From positions 1 through 5,113 of the forward strand of contig JAGACY010000103.1 of assembly GCA_017613855.1 (NCBI GenBank): DNA of 5,113 bases, in the 5' to 3' direction. The position numbers were made by a program, and so were the translations under genes. Position 1 is the stretch's first letter. Every line of letters starts with the position of its first letter. Of this stretch, positions 1 through 5,113 are shown in pieces. The notes under the pieces were generated by a model. That model was not told the DNA's origin. It did no database searches and saw only the letters and a program-made list of their open reading frames with translations. This stretch comes from Pseudomonadota bacterium. Its GTDB lineage: Bacteria; Myxococcota; Bradymonadia; UBA4248.

Positions 1-1
1 C

Positions 2-520
2 GATACCGATAAGGATTCCTATGCCGATTATGCCGATTCGGACAACGATGGCGACTATATTTCTGATAAAGTCGAAATCGAAGGTATGGTCAATCCCAAA
101 GATACATCGCTCGCATCCGATGAGTTTTCGGGCGACTGCGACAAAGACAGCCATCCGGATAAGAAGGGGAGCGTAGCCGCCCCGATTGACTGCGACAAAG
201 ATGGCATTCCCGACTATATGGATGTCGACAGCGATGGCGATCAGATTACCGATGCCGATGAAGGTCAGGGACTCGTCAATGGCGGCAAATACTATTCGCA
301 CTACATGACCGATTCCGATGGCGACGGCATTCCCGATGGCACAGAATGCGGCGGCACTCTTTCGGGCGGCTTCTATGTCAATTGCCTCGATTCGAACGGC
401 AACGGTATTCCCGATTACCTCGAACTCGATGGCGATTCGGACGGCATTCCCGATAGTGTCGAACACATTCTTGGCTCAGATCCTAGAAAAGGCGATACCG
501 ATGGCGATAAAACGGATGAT
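2..520 (+). repeat. TSP3-like calcium-binding repeat region of gene 1
   Basis: Degenerate repeats at both DNA and protein level. The core is D-x-D-x-D-G-[I/D]-x-D followed by Y or a short acidic linker, encoded by variants of gat-ggc-att-ccc-gat. Good copies include DSDGDGIPD and DSNGNGIPD. Spacing is irregular, with cysteines between units (GDC, IDC, TEC, VNC). In this repeat class the aspartates ligate calcium and stiffen an extended stalk, so the region probably projects the VWA domain away from the membrane. Confidence 0.85.
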
Positions 521-1936
521 ATCATCGAGTATGGTATTTGCCTTGAAAATGGCACCAATTGCGATGATTTGGCCTCAGATGCGGGTAAGGCAAAATGTAA
601 ATGTCCGGCCATGCTCGATAAAGATGACGACCCTGTCGTGCGTGGTGACTTCGTCTTTGTGACTCCTTATTTGAAAAAATCCTCAGATCCACAGACTCTG
701 AGCCTTGAAACTGGAATTCAGACGATTGATATGTTCTTCATTTTCGACGGATCCAGTTCGATGAGTGGAGAGCGCCAATCGCTGAGAGATTCTTTGCCCA
801 CCGTTATGAAGGATTTGCAGTGTGAGGAATTGAAAAAAGACAATAAATCGGTCGATTGCACTGAAAATAAAGATTGTACGGATGCCGGCTTTACCGATTC
901 GATTTGTTCTGAAAAAGGTAAATGTATTACAAGCCCAAGCTATGGCGAGGGATGTTTTGACAATATGTGGACCGGTGTTGGTGCTTATAACAAGATCGAT
1001 ACATTCGTCGTTGCCCAGCATCTTACGGATAATACTGATTCTACAATTAATACATTAAAAAACTATACCTGGCCTGATGATGATGATGAAGCGCCTTATT
1101 CTGCTGTTATGTGCGCGGCTTTGAAGAAAGGCGAAAATAATGATTATTGTGCTCATAAAAAGGACACATGCAGCGCAGATAGTACTAAGATCGGCTGCGC
1201 CGGATTTAGGAAGAATGCCGTCCGCGTGATTCTTGAAGCTTTTGATGAGAATCAGTGTTACGCAAGGCAGGGGCCAACCAGCAGTTATTATATTGCTAAC
1301 AAGCCAAAATGTGAGACCGTCAAAAATAATGTCGGGTCTGTATTAAAAGGTAAAAAAATCCGTTATGTTGGCCTGTGGAATCAATCCTGGGAAAGCAATA
1401 CGGCACACTTTGATGATGGCTGGTATAATGACCAGGTCGCCAGCTACATCGGTACGACTTCGGGGTCTGTGGATGCCTCTAATCAGCCCTTTGTCTACAA
1501 CGCAGTTGATAGTGCTCTGGCTGATAACGCAAAGGCGGGTATTCGCAAAATTGCAAGCCTGATGCCGATGGATATTACTTCGAGTGTCGAAGATATCGAT
1601 GCCAATGCCTCGCAGCTCGTTGCCAAACTGGAAGTAAACATTAATACTTCCGGAATTGTTGAAGCACAAGGACGCAAATGCTCTACGATTGATGCATCGA
1701 AAGTGGATAAGACCAATCCTCAGTTTGAAGGTGTTAAAGAACTCATTCCTAAGGTGGATAATAAAAAAGTAGTTCTTTGCTACGATGTCATTCCTGTCGA
1801 TAACCAGTCTATTTTCAAGCCTGATGACAAAGTGCCTAAGATTTACAAAGCTCGTGTCAAGATCACAGGTGACGATTCCGTTCTGAACTCCGGTGTGGCT
1901 TACTTCCTGGTGCCGCCCGAGTTCGAAAAACAATAG
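2..1936 (+). CDS. TSP3-repeat / VWA-domain surface protein, 5' partial
   Basis: The frame is open from base 2, so the methionine at 86 is internal and the true start lies upstream; 644 residues are visible. The N-terminal third consists of TSP3-like calcium-binding repeats of the type DSDGDGIPD (about nt 2-67, 134-253, 308-337, 386-454, 491-520). A VWA domain follows. Its first MIDAS motif is DGSSS at 746-760, preceded by a hydrophobic strand (MFFIF). A candidate second motif is the conserved WTG at about 968-976, and a third metal-ligand aspartate (AFDE) lies at 1244-1246. A cysteine-rich insert (about 821-955) separates the first two motifs. The C-terminal domain ends in SVLNSGVAYFLVPP. By family knowledge such proteins are exported and bind calcium and other proteins; an adhesin-like role is inferred. 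The lipoprotein signal seen in gene 2 is outside the window here. An intrinsic terminator follows the stop codon. The domain calls are firm; the biological role is unknown. Confidence 0.9.
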   Translation, partial: DTDKDSYADYADSDNDGDYISDKVEIEGMVNPKDTSLASDEFSGDCDKDSHPDKKGSVAAPIDCDKDGIPDYMDVDSDGDQITDADEGQGLVNGGKYYSHYMTDSDGDGIPDGTECGGTLSGGFYVNCLDSNGNGIPDYLELDGDSDGIPDSVEHILGSDPRKGDTDGDKTDDIIEYGICLENGTNCDDLASDAGKAKCKCPAMLDKDDDPVVRGDFVFVTPYLKKSSDPQTLSLETGIQTIDMFFIFDGSSSMSGERQSLRDSLPTVMKDLQCEELKKDNKSVDCTENKDCTDAGFTDSICSEKGKCITSPSYGEGCFDNMWTGVGAYNKIDTFVVAQHLTDNTDSTINTLKNYTWPDDDDEAPYSAVMCAALKKGENNDYCAHKKDTCSADSTKIGCAGFRKNAVRVILEAFDENQCYARQGPTSSYYIANKPKCETVKNNVGSVLKGKKIRYVGLWNQSWESNTAHFDDGWYNDQVASYIGTTSGSVDASNQPFVYNAVDSALADNAKAGIRKIASLMPMDITSSVEDIDANASQLVAKLEVNINTSGIVEAQGRKCSTIDASKVDKTNPQFEGVKELIPKVDNKKVVLCYDVIPVDNQSIFKPDDKVPKIYKARVKITGDDSVLNSGVAYFLVPPEFEKQ

Positions 1937-1967
1937 AAATGAGCTTAGCGCTTTGAGAAAAGCATGT

Positions 1968-1991
1968 GACAAGGGGGCATTCCCCCTTGTC
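1968..1991 (+). other. Perfect 10-bp GC-rich hairpin after gene 1
   Basis: GACAAGGGGG (1968-1977) pairs perfectly with CCCCCTTGTC (1982-1991) around a CATT loop, 31 bases after the gene 1 stop. No T-tract follows directly, so on its own it is not a canonical intrinsic terminator. It may protect the 3' end of the mRNA or cooperate with the terminator only 4 bases downstream. Confidence 0.75.
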
Positions 1992-1995
1992 TGTG

Positions 1996-2028
1996 AAATC
2001 TGTTCCATATTTGGAGCAGATTTTTTTT
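1996..2028 (+). terminator. Rho-independent terminator of gene 1
   Basis: AAATCTGTTCC (1996-2006) pairs with GGAGCAGATTT (2013-2023), giving 11 pairs with a single G-U wobble and a 6-base ATATTT loop. An uninterrupted run of eight T (2021-2028) overlaps the end of the stem. This is a textbook intrinsic terminator on the + strand. It implies that gene 2 is not simply co-transcribed with gene 1. Confidence 0.85.
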
Positions 2029-2034
2029 GTTTTT

Positions 2035-2112
2035 GGCGGCTATTGCCTTCGGCAATACGCACGCCAGGTACGCGTCTATGGCTTGTGCCATACGCCGCGC
2101 ATGATTTTTTTT
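2035..2112. other. Multi-hairpin intergenic element (REP-like or structured RNA)
   Basis: Two hairpins stand side by side: TATTGCC/GGCAATA (2041-2047 / 2051-2057, TTC loop) and TATGGC/GCCATA (2077-2082 / 2087-2092, TTGT loop). Both have C on the left and CGC on the right, so they look like related copies. An outer pairing of GGCG (2035-2038) with CGCC (2093-2096) would close them into a cloverleaf-like fold. A weak CGC/GCG pairing (2058-2060 / 2072-2074) could form a third arm. Eight T follow at 2105-2112, too far from the last stem for a classic terminator. It could be a genome-wide palindromic repeat, a small mobile element remnant or a leader RNA; the window contains only one copy. Confidence 0.5.
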
Positions 2113-2188
2113 CTTTCCCTTGACTTGAGAGTTTTTTTCCTTAATACCAGAAATTGGCATAGTATTTTGTTGCCTTTTGAAACTGAGT

Positions 2189-2194
2189 AAGGAG
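2189..2194 (+). promoter_or_regulatory. Ribosome binding site of gene 2
   Basis: AAGGAG ends 7 bases before the ATG at 2202, which is optimal spacing. Together with the lipoprotein signal peptide that begins immediately, this fixes the start codon. Confidence 0.85.
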
Positions 2195-2201
2195 AATTCT
2201 A

Positions 2202-4706
2202 ATGAGTAAAAAATCGCGATTGTTGGCTATTATCTGTGCATTCGCAGGCTGCATGAGCCTTTACGGCTGCAGTGATTCCTCGACCATCCCGGTGAATGGG
2301 GGGAATCCTGACGAGGTTACGAAACCCGATGACGGGACTTGCAAGGATGGCGATGAGAATTGCAAGCCCGCCGACGAAACTTGCAAGGAAGGCGATGAGA
2401 ATTGCAAACCCGCCGACGAGACTTGCGAGGATGGCGACGAAAATTGCAAGCCCGCCGACGTGACTTGCGAGGAAGGCGACGAAAATTGCAAGCCCGCAGA
2501 TCAACCCGATCCTGTAGACCCCGAGACGTGTGCTGCTCCCGATGAAGATGGTGATTATCTTTCGGATGAAATCGAGGGCAGAAATCTCGAAGATGATTCG
2601 CTCAGCCGCGATACAGACAACGATACGATTCCCGATTATAAAGATCCGGACAGTGATGGCGATTACATTCCCGACAGCGTTGAGGGCGGAGTCATTTGCT
2701 CCGGTGAAGAACCTGTGAACAGAGGTTATGGTAATGCCGATTATATCAATGCGGACGTGGATGATAATCGTATCTCCGATACCATCGAGTGCTGTGGTGC
2801 CGACGAAAGCCAGGGCGGCACTTGCGCAGAGGAAGCACAAAGAGACGAAAATGGTTTCTTTATTTTGTGTGTCGATACCAATGGAGATGGCACGCCCGAT
2901 TATATTTCGGATGATAATGATGGCGACGGTACAACCGATCTGCTCGAGATCGAAGGTATGGTCGCTGACTCCGATAAAGTTGGAGCGACTCAGTTCTCGG
3001 GTGACTGCGATGGCAATAAAGCCCCCGATGAAAAGGGAAGTGCCGAGAATCCCATAGACTGTGATAAGGATGGCATTTTCGATTATATGGACGTTGACAG
3101 CGATGGCGACACCATCCTCGATGTCGTGGAAGGCGATGCCATTCGCGGTGATTACTTTGCCCGTTACTCAAAAGACAGCGATGGTGACGGCATTCCGGAC
3201 AATGAAGAATGCCGGGGAAATAAGACAGAGATCAATGGGGTCGCGTACTTTACTGATTGTGTCGATACCGATAATGATAAGATTCCCGATTATTTGGATA
3301 TCGACAGCGACAGCGATGGCCTCTCTGATGAGTTTGAACATAAAATCGGTTCAGACCCAACCAAGGAAGACAGCGATGGCGATGGTGCGTCCGATCTCGT
3401 CGAGTACGGTGCCGGATCGAACCCGACAGATGCCAATGACAATCCACAGAGTAAAGGCAATTTCGTTTTTGTCGTTCCCTATAAGAAAGAATCCAGTCCT
3501 AAAAAACAGTCACTGAGTTTTGAAACGGCTGTGCAGACGGTGGATATCTATTTCTCGATTGATACAAGCGGTTCGATGAGCGGTGAAATTAATACAATCC
3601 GCGACAAACTGCCCTCCATGCTGGAGAAGATGCGCTGCAAGGATTTAGGCAAAGACTGTCAGGAAAATAAAGATTGCGCAGGTTTGGATGGCGGTAATGC
3701 AATTTGCAGTGAAGCCAAAAGATGTATTGTCAACCCCAACAAAGGTACGGATGGCAAAGGCTGTTTTGCCGATATGTGGACTGGTATCGGATGGTGGGGG
3801 AATATTAATCGGTTTGAGAATGCAGTTTCCTTACAGCCGGATCCTCAAAAGACAGTAGATGCGGCTAAAAACCCCGGCAGCCATGGCGGAAAGGAAAATA
3901 ATATACAACCCGGTGCATGTGTCGCAGAGGGTACAAAACATTGTACCAATACGGATGAAATTAAGTGTTATTCTGGAAATGATCGCGTCGGATGTGTAGG
4001 ATATCGAAAAGATGCTATTAAAATATATATTCAGGCCGGCGATGAGAAGAATTATGAGAGTAATGAAACTACTTATACCGTTGCTAATGCGGCAATAACC
4101 GGCAAAGCTCTTAGGGATAAAAAGATACGATATGTCGGTTTGTGGGGTGAATATTCATCGGATAAATATGCCGCTCGCGATGGTGGTATTAAGCAGGTTG
4201 CATGCGAGGCAGGTTCGTGTGCTGCAGGAACCAAATGCGCCAAAGATTGCCAGAAAATCACTGATGCTGAGTTAGCAGGATTGTATCTTGCAAAGATTGA
4301 TGATTCTTCTATCGAAACACAGACCATTGAAATCGTAAGAAAATTAGCAAAGGGCATGGATCTTCACATTACCTCCGGCGTGGATGATATCGATGTACCG
4401 AATGTAAAGAAACTGGTAAAGGAACTCAAGGTTAATACTGAAGATAGCAAAGTACAAGGCCGTGAATGTACCAAGGTTTCGGGTGTTTCCGGTGCTCCTT
4501 ATGAAGAAATCGCCAAACTCGCCCCTGGTACAAGCGTTTGTTATGATGTCATTCCTGTTGATTCTCAGGATATTTTCCCTGCAACCAGCGAACCTCAAGT
4601 CTTTAAAGCCCGTATCAAAGTTATGGGCGATGGTTCTGTTTTGAACTCCGGCATTGCCTACTTCCTCGTTCCGCCCGTGCTTGAGGAAGGCGAGGAGATT
4701 AATTAA
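2202..4706 (+). CDS. Lipoprotein with TSP3 repeats and VWA domain
   Basis: A complete 834-residue protein. Residues 1-22 form a lipoprotein signal peptide: a basic start (KKSR), a hydrophobic core, and a lipobox LYGC with the lipidated cysteine probably Cys23. Ser at +2 argues for outer-membrane sorting under the Gram-negative rule. Residues 46-101 are four 14-residue cysteine-containing repeats acting as a tether. Residues 114-413 carry TSP3-like calcium-binding repeats. The VWA domain starts near 445 with the MIDAS motif DTSGS (454-458), a conserved WTG (526-528), and a third ligand Asp614 in AGDE. A cysteine-rich insert lies at 479-521, and an additional four-cysteine loop at 668-683 is absent from gene 1. 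The C-terminal domain (about 720-825) ends in SVLNSGIAYFLVPP. It is paralogous to gene 1, with near-identical blocks such as CYDVIPVD. Role inferred: a calcium-dependent, surface-anchored adhesion or binding protein; the ligand is unknown. Confidence 0.93.
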   Translation: MSKKSRLLAIICAFAGCMSLYGCSDSSTIPVNGGNPDEVTKPDDGTCKDGDENCKPADETCKEGDENCKPADETCEDGDENCKPADVTCEEGDENCKPADQPDPVDPETCAAPDEDGDYLSDEIEGRNLEDDSLSRDTDNDTIPDYKDPDSDGDYIPDSVEGGVICSGEEPVNRGYGNADYINADVDDNRISDTIECCGADESQGGTCAEEAQRDENGFFILCVDTNGDGTPDYISDDNDGDGTTDLLEIEGMVADSDKVGATQFSGDCDGNKAPDEKGSAENPIDCDKDGIFDYMDVDSDGDTILDVVEGDAIRGDYFARYSKDSDGDGIPDNEECRGNKTEINGVAYFTDCVDTDNDKIPDYLDIDSDSDGLSDEFEHKIGSDPTKEDSDGDGASDLVEYGAGSNPTDANDNPQSKGNFVFVVPYKKESSPKKQSLSFETAVQTVDIYFSIDTSGSMSGEINTIRDKLPSMLEKMRCKDLGKDCQENKDCAGLDGGNAICSEAKRCIVNPNKGTDGKGCFADMWTGIGWWGNINRFENAVSLQPDPQKTVDAAKNPGSHGGKENNIQPGACVAEGTKHCTNTDEIKCYSGNDRVGCVGYRKDAIKIYIQAGDEKNYESNETTYTVANAAITGKALRDKKIRYVGLWGEYSSDKYAARDGGIKQVACEAGSCAAGTKCAKDCQKITDAELAGLYLAKIDDSSIETQTIEIVRKLAKGMDLHITSGVDDIDVPNVKKLVKELKVNTEDSKVQGRECTKVSGVSGAPYEEIAKLAPGTSVCYDVIPVDSQDIFPATSEPQVFKARIKVMGDGSVLNSGIAYFLVPPVLEEGEEIN
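2337..2504 (+). repeat. Four tandem 42-bp repeats (14-residue Cys units)
   Basis: Units at 2337-2378, 2379-2420, 2421-2462 and 2463-2504 encode T-C-[K/E]-[D/E]-G-D-E-N-C-K-P-A-D-x. Each has two cysteines seven residues apart. They lie directly between the lipidation site and the TSP3 region, so they probably act as a spacer, perhaps with disulfide-locked loops. Units 1 and 2 differ at only three bases, which suggests recent slippage or unequal exchange. Confidence 0.95.
2541..3440 (+). repeat. TSP3-like calcium-binding repeat region of gene 2
   Basis: About ten imperfect aspartate-rich units (residues 114-413). Clear copies are DSDGDYIPD, DTNGDGTPD, DNDGDGTTD, DKDGIFD, DSDGDGIPD, DTDNDKIPD and DSDGDGASD. 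The second half aligns with the repeat region visible in gene 1, including the shared linker IEGMV and the block PIDCDKDGI. Irregular spacing and inserted cysteines are seen in both genes, so the two stalks descend from one ancestor rather than being independent expansions. Confidence 0.85.
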
Positions 4707-4715
4707 CTATTCTGC

Positions 4716-4767
4716 ATGCATCATGCACTTTGAGGGAAGTTGTTTTGACATTGGGCGCATGATGCAT
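4716..4767. promoter_or_regulatory. 11-bp perfect inverted repeat downstream of gene 2
   Basis: ATGCATCATGC (4716-4726) is the exact reverse complement of GCATGATGCAT (4757-4767), with a 30-base spacer. An inner ACTT/AAGT pairing (4727-4730 / 4737-4740) could shorten the loop. It begins 10 bases after the gene 2 stop but lacks a T-tract, so terminator function is weakly supported. A TTGACA box lies in the spacer, so a two-site operator is the alternative. Confidence 0.5.
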
Positions 4768-4776
4768 TTGTATATA
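4745..4776 (+). promoter_or_regulatory. Candidate promoter overlapping the inverted repeat
   Basis: A consensus TTGACA at 4745-4750 is followed by TATATA at 4771-4776. The 20-base spacer is longer than the preferred 17, so the match is imperfect. The right arm of the inverted repeat sits exactly between the two boxes, where a bound protein would block polymerase. If used, it would give a leader of roughly 160 bases before gene 3. Confidence 0.3.
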
Positions 4777-4817
4777 TCCTTTCATATTGGTTCTGTCCTG
4801 CCAGAGTGTCGACATTA

Positions 4818-4877
4818 GCTTGGAGCTTGGAGAAAGTGTTCGCATGCTTCAAAACTCAAAGCTTGGAACAACACTTT
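4818..4877. repeat. Short repeat cluster upstream of gene 3
   Basis: GCTTGGA occurs three times: two abutting copies at 4818-4824 and 4825-4831, and a third at 4861-4867. In addition, AAAGTGTT (4833-4840) is the exact reverse complement of AACACTTT (4870-4877). The cluster could be a protein-binding array or a hairpin in a leader transcript. Its position just upstream of the TATAAT box of gene 3 favours a regulatory role, but no known motif is recognised. Confidence 0.4.
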
Positions 4878-4907
4878 TGCAGTACAGAGTCTTGATTTTT
4901 ATATAAT
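4877..4907 (+). promoter_or_regulatory. Candidate promoter of gene 3
   Basis: A perfect -10 hexamer TATAAT lies at 4902-4907, 38 bases before the ATG. The best -35 is TTGCAG (4877-4882), only a partial match and 19 bases away. Surrounding DNA is AT-rich. The expected transcript would have a leader of about 30 bases that includes the ribosome binding site. Confidence 0.45.
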
Positions 4908-4933
4908 CATTTCTGAACTATTCCTACCTGAAC

Positions 4934-4938
4934 AGGAG
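4934..4938 (+). promoter_or_regulatory. Ribosome binding site of gene 3
   Basis: AGGAG ends 7 bases before the ATG at 4946, the same spacing as in gene 2, and supports this start codon. Confidence 0.8.
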
Positions 4939-4945
4939 ATAGTAT

Positions 4946-5113
4946 ATGGCAGCACATCCTAGAACACGCTTGTTGCTTTTAGTGGGGATACTTACCGGAG
5001 GGCTGATTTTTGCCGGATGTGGTGACAGCAGCTCATTGGTGGTCAATGGTGGTTATGGTGGAAACGGCGATCCCGAGCAGTCCGGCGAAGGTGAAGGCGA
5101 AGGCGAGGGTGAA
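4946..5113 (+). CDS. Lipoprotein N-terminus, probable third paralogue, 3' partial
   Basis: Fifty-six codons are visible and the frame is open at the window edge; it was too truncated to be an obvious long ORF. A basic start (HPRTR) precedes a hydrophobic core (LLLLVGILTGGLIF) and a lipobox FAGC with Cys25 as the likely lipidation site; the +2 residue is Gly. The mature start GCGDSSSLVVNGG matches GCSDSSTIPVNGG of gene 2, the main reason to call it a paralogue. After that the tether diverges into a low-complexity Gly-Glu run (SGEGEGEGEGE) in place of the cysteine repeats of gene 2. TSP3 and VWA domains are predicted downstream but not seen. The start is supported by a good ribosome binding site. 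Confidence 0.85.
   Translation, partial: MAAHPRTRLLLLVGILTGGLIFAGCGDSSSLVVNGGYGGNGDPEQSGEGEGEGEGE

Noticed and set aside
86..88. ATG at 86 as start of gene 1
   Set aside because: The same frame is open back to base 2 and encodes TSP3 repeat residues (e.g. DSDNDGDYISD) before it. No ribosome binding site or signal peptide is present at 86.
1343..2062. 239-residue antisense ORF over the end of gene 1 and the terminator
   Set aside because: It overlaps strongly conserved sense coding sequence and runs through the terminator hairpins, with no recognisable protein features.
2097..2105. GCGCATGAT shared with 4755-4763 in the other intergenic gap
   Set aside because: A single 9-base match between two gaps of about 250 bases is expected fairly often by chance, and the flanks do not match.
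2120..2147. TTGACT with TAATAC as promoter of gene 2
   Set aside because: The -35 is acceptable but the -10 matches only three positions at 16-base spacing; too weak to list as a feature.
2154..2173. TTGGCA...TTGC resembling a sigma-54 promoter
   Set aside because: The GG and GC elements are 16 bases apart instead of the required 12.
1893..2190. Small ORFs in the first intergenic gap
   Set aside because: They run across the terminator stems and T-tracts, lack convincing ribosome binding sites, and their translations look random.
2337..2504. CRISPR array
   Set aside because: The 42-bp repeats abut without spacers and lie in frame within a coding region.
2199..2840. 213-residue antisense ORF with hydrophobic repeats
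   Set aside because: It is the complement of the acidic cysteine repeats and TSP3 codons of gene 2; its hydrophobic repeats are the antisense reading of GAT/GAA-rich DNA.

Overview
The window holds parts of three consecutive + strand genes. All appear to belong to one family of large, secreted, lipid-anchored surface proteins. Gene 1 (2-1936) is cut at its 5' end by the window edge, gene 2 (2202-4706, 834 aa) is complete, and gene 3 (4946-5113) shows only its first 56 codons. Genes 1 and 2 share one architecture: a long run of aspartate-rich thrombospondin type-3-like (TSP3) calcium-binding repeats, a von Willebrand factor A (VWA) domain with an intact DxSxS metal site and a cysteine-rich insertion, and a conserved C-terminal domain ending in VLNSG[V/I]AYFLVPP. 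Genes 2 and 3 both begin with a lipoprotein signal peptide and share a mature N-terminus of the form C-x-D-S-S-[T/S]-x-x-V-N-G-G. Gene 3 is therefore probably a third tandem paralogue.

The organism cannot be named from the sequence. Families of TSP3-plus-VWA lipoproteins with scattered cysteine pairs are typical of Myxococcota/Deltaproteobacteria-like Gram-negatives. The roughly balanced base composition (30-53% G+C in the 60-base blocks I counted) is lower than in classical soil myxobacteria. A lower-GC or uncultured relative is a reasonable but unproven guess.

Layout: the gene 1 C-terminus is followed by a 265-base gap. The gap contains a perfect GC-rich hairpin, a strong intrinsic terminator, and a compact multi-hairpin element that may be an interspersed palindromic repeat or a structured RNA. 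Gene 2 then starts with a good ribosome binding site, and its tether region is built from four 42-bp repeats encoding cysteine-containing 14-residue units. A second gap of 239 bases carries an 11-bp inverted repeat around a TTGACA box, a cluster of short repeats, and a perfect TATAAT box upstream of gene 3.

The terminator after gene 1 and the promoter-like signals before gene 3 suggest that the paralogues are transcribed separately rather than as one operon. No enzymes, RNA genes, transposases or CRISPR arrays are visible. The most interesting aspects are the tandem expansion of a surface adhesin-like family, the tether that differs completely between paralogues, and the structured intergenic DNA.
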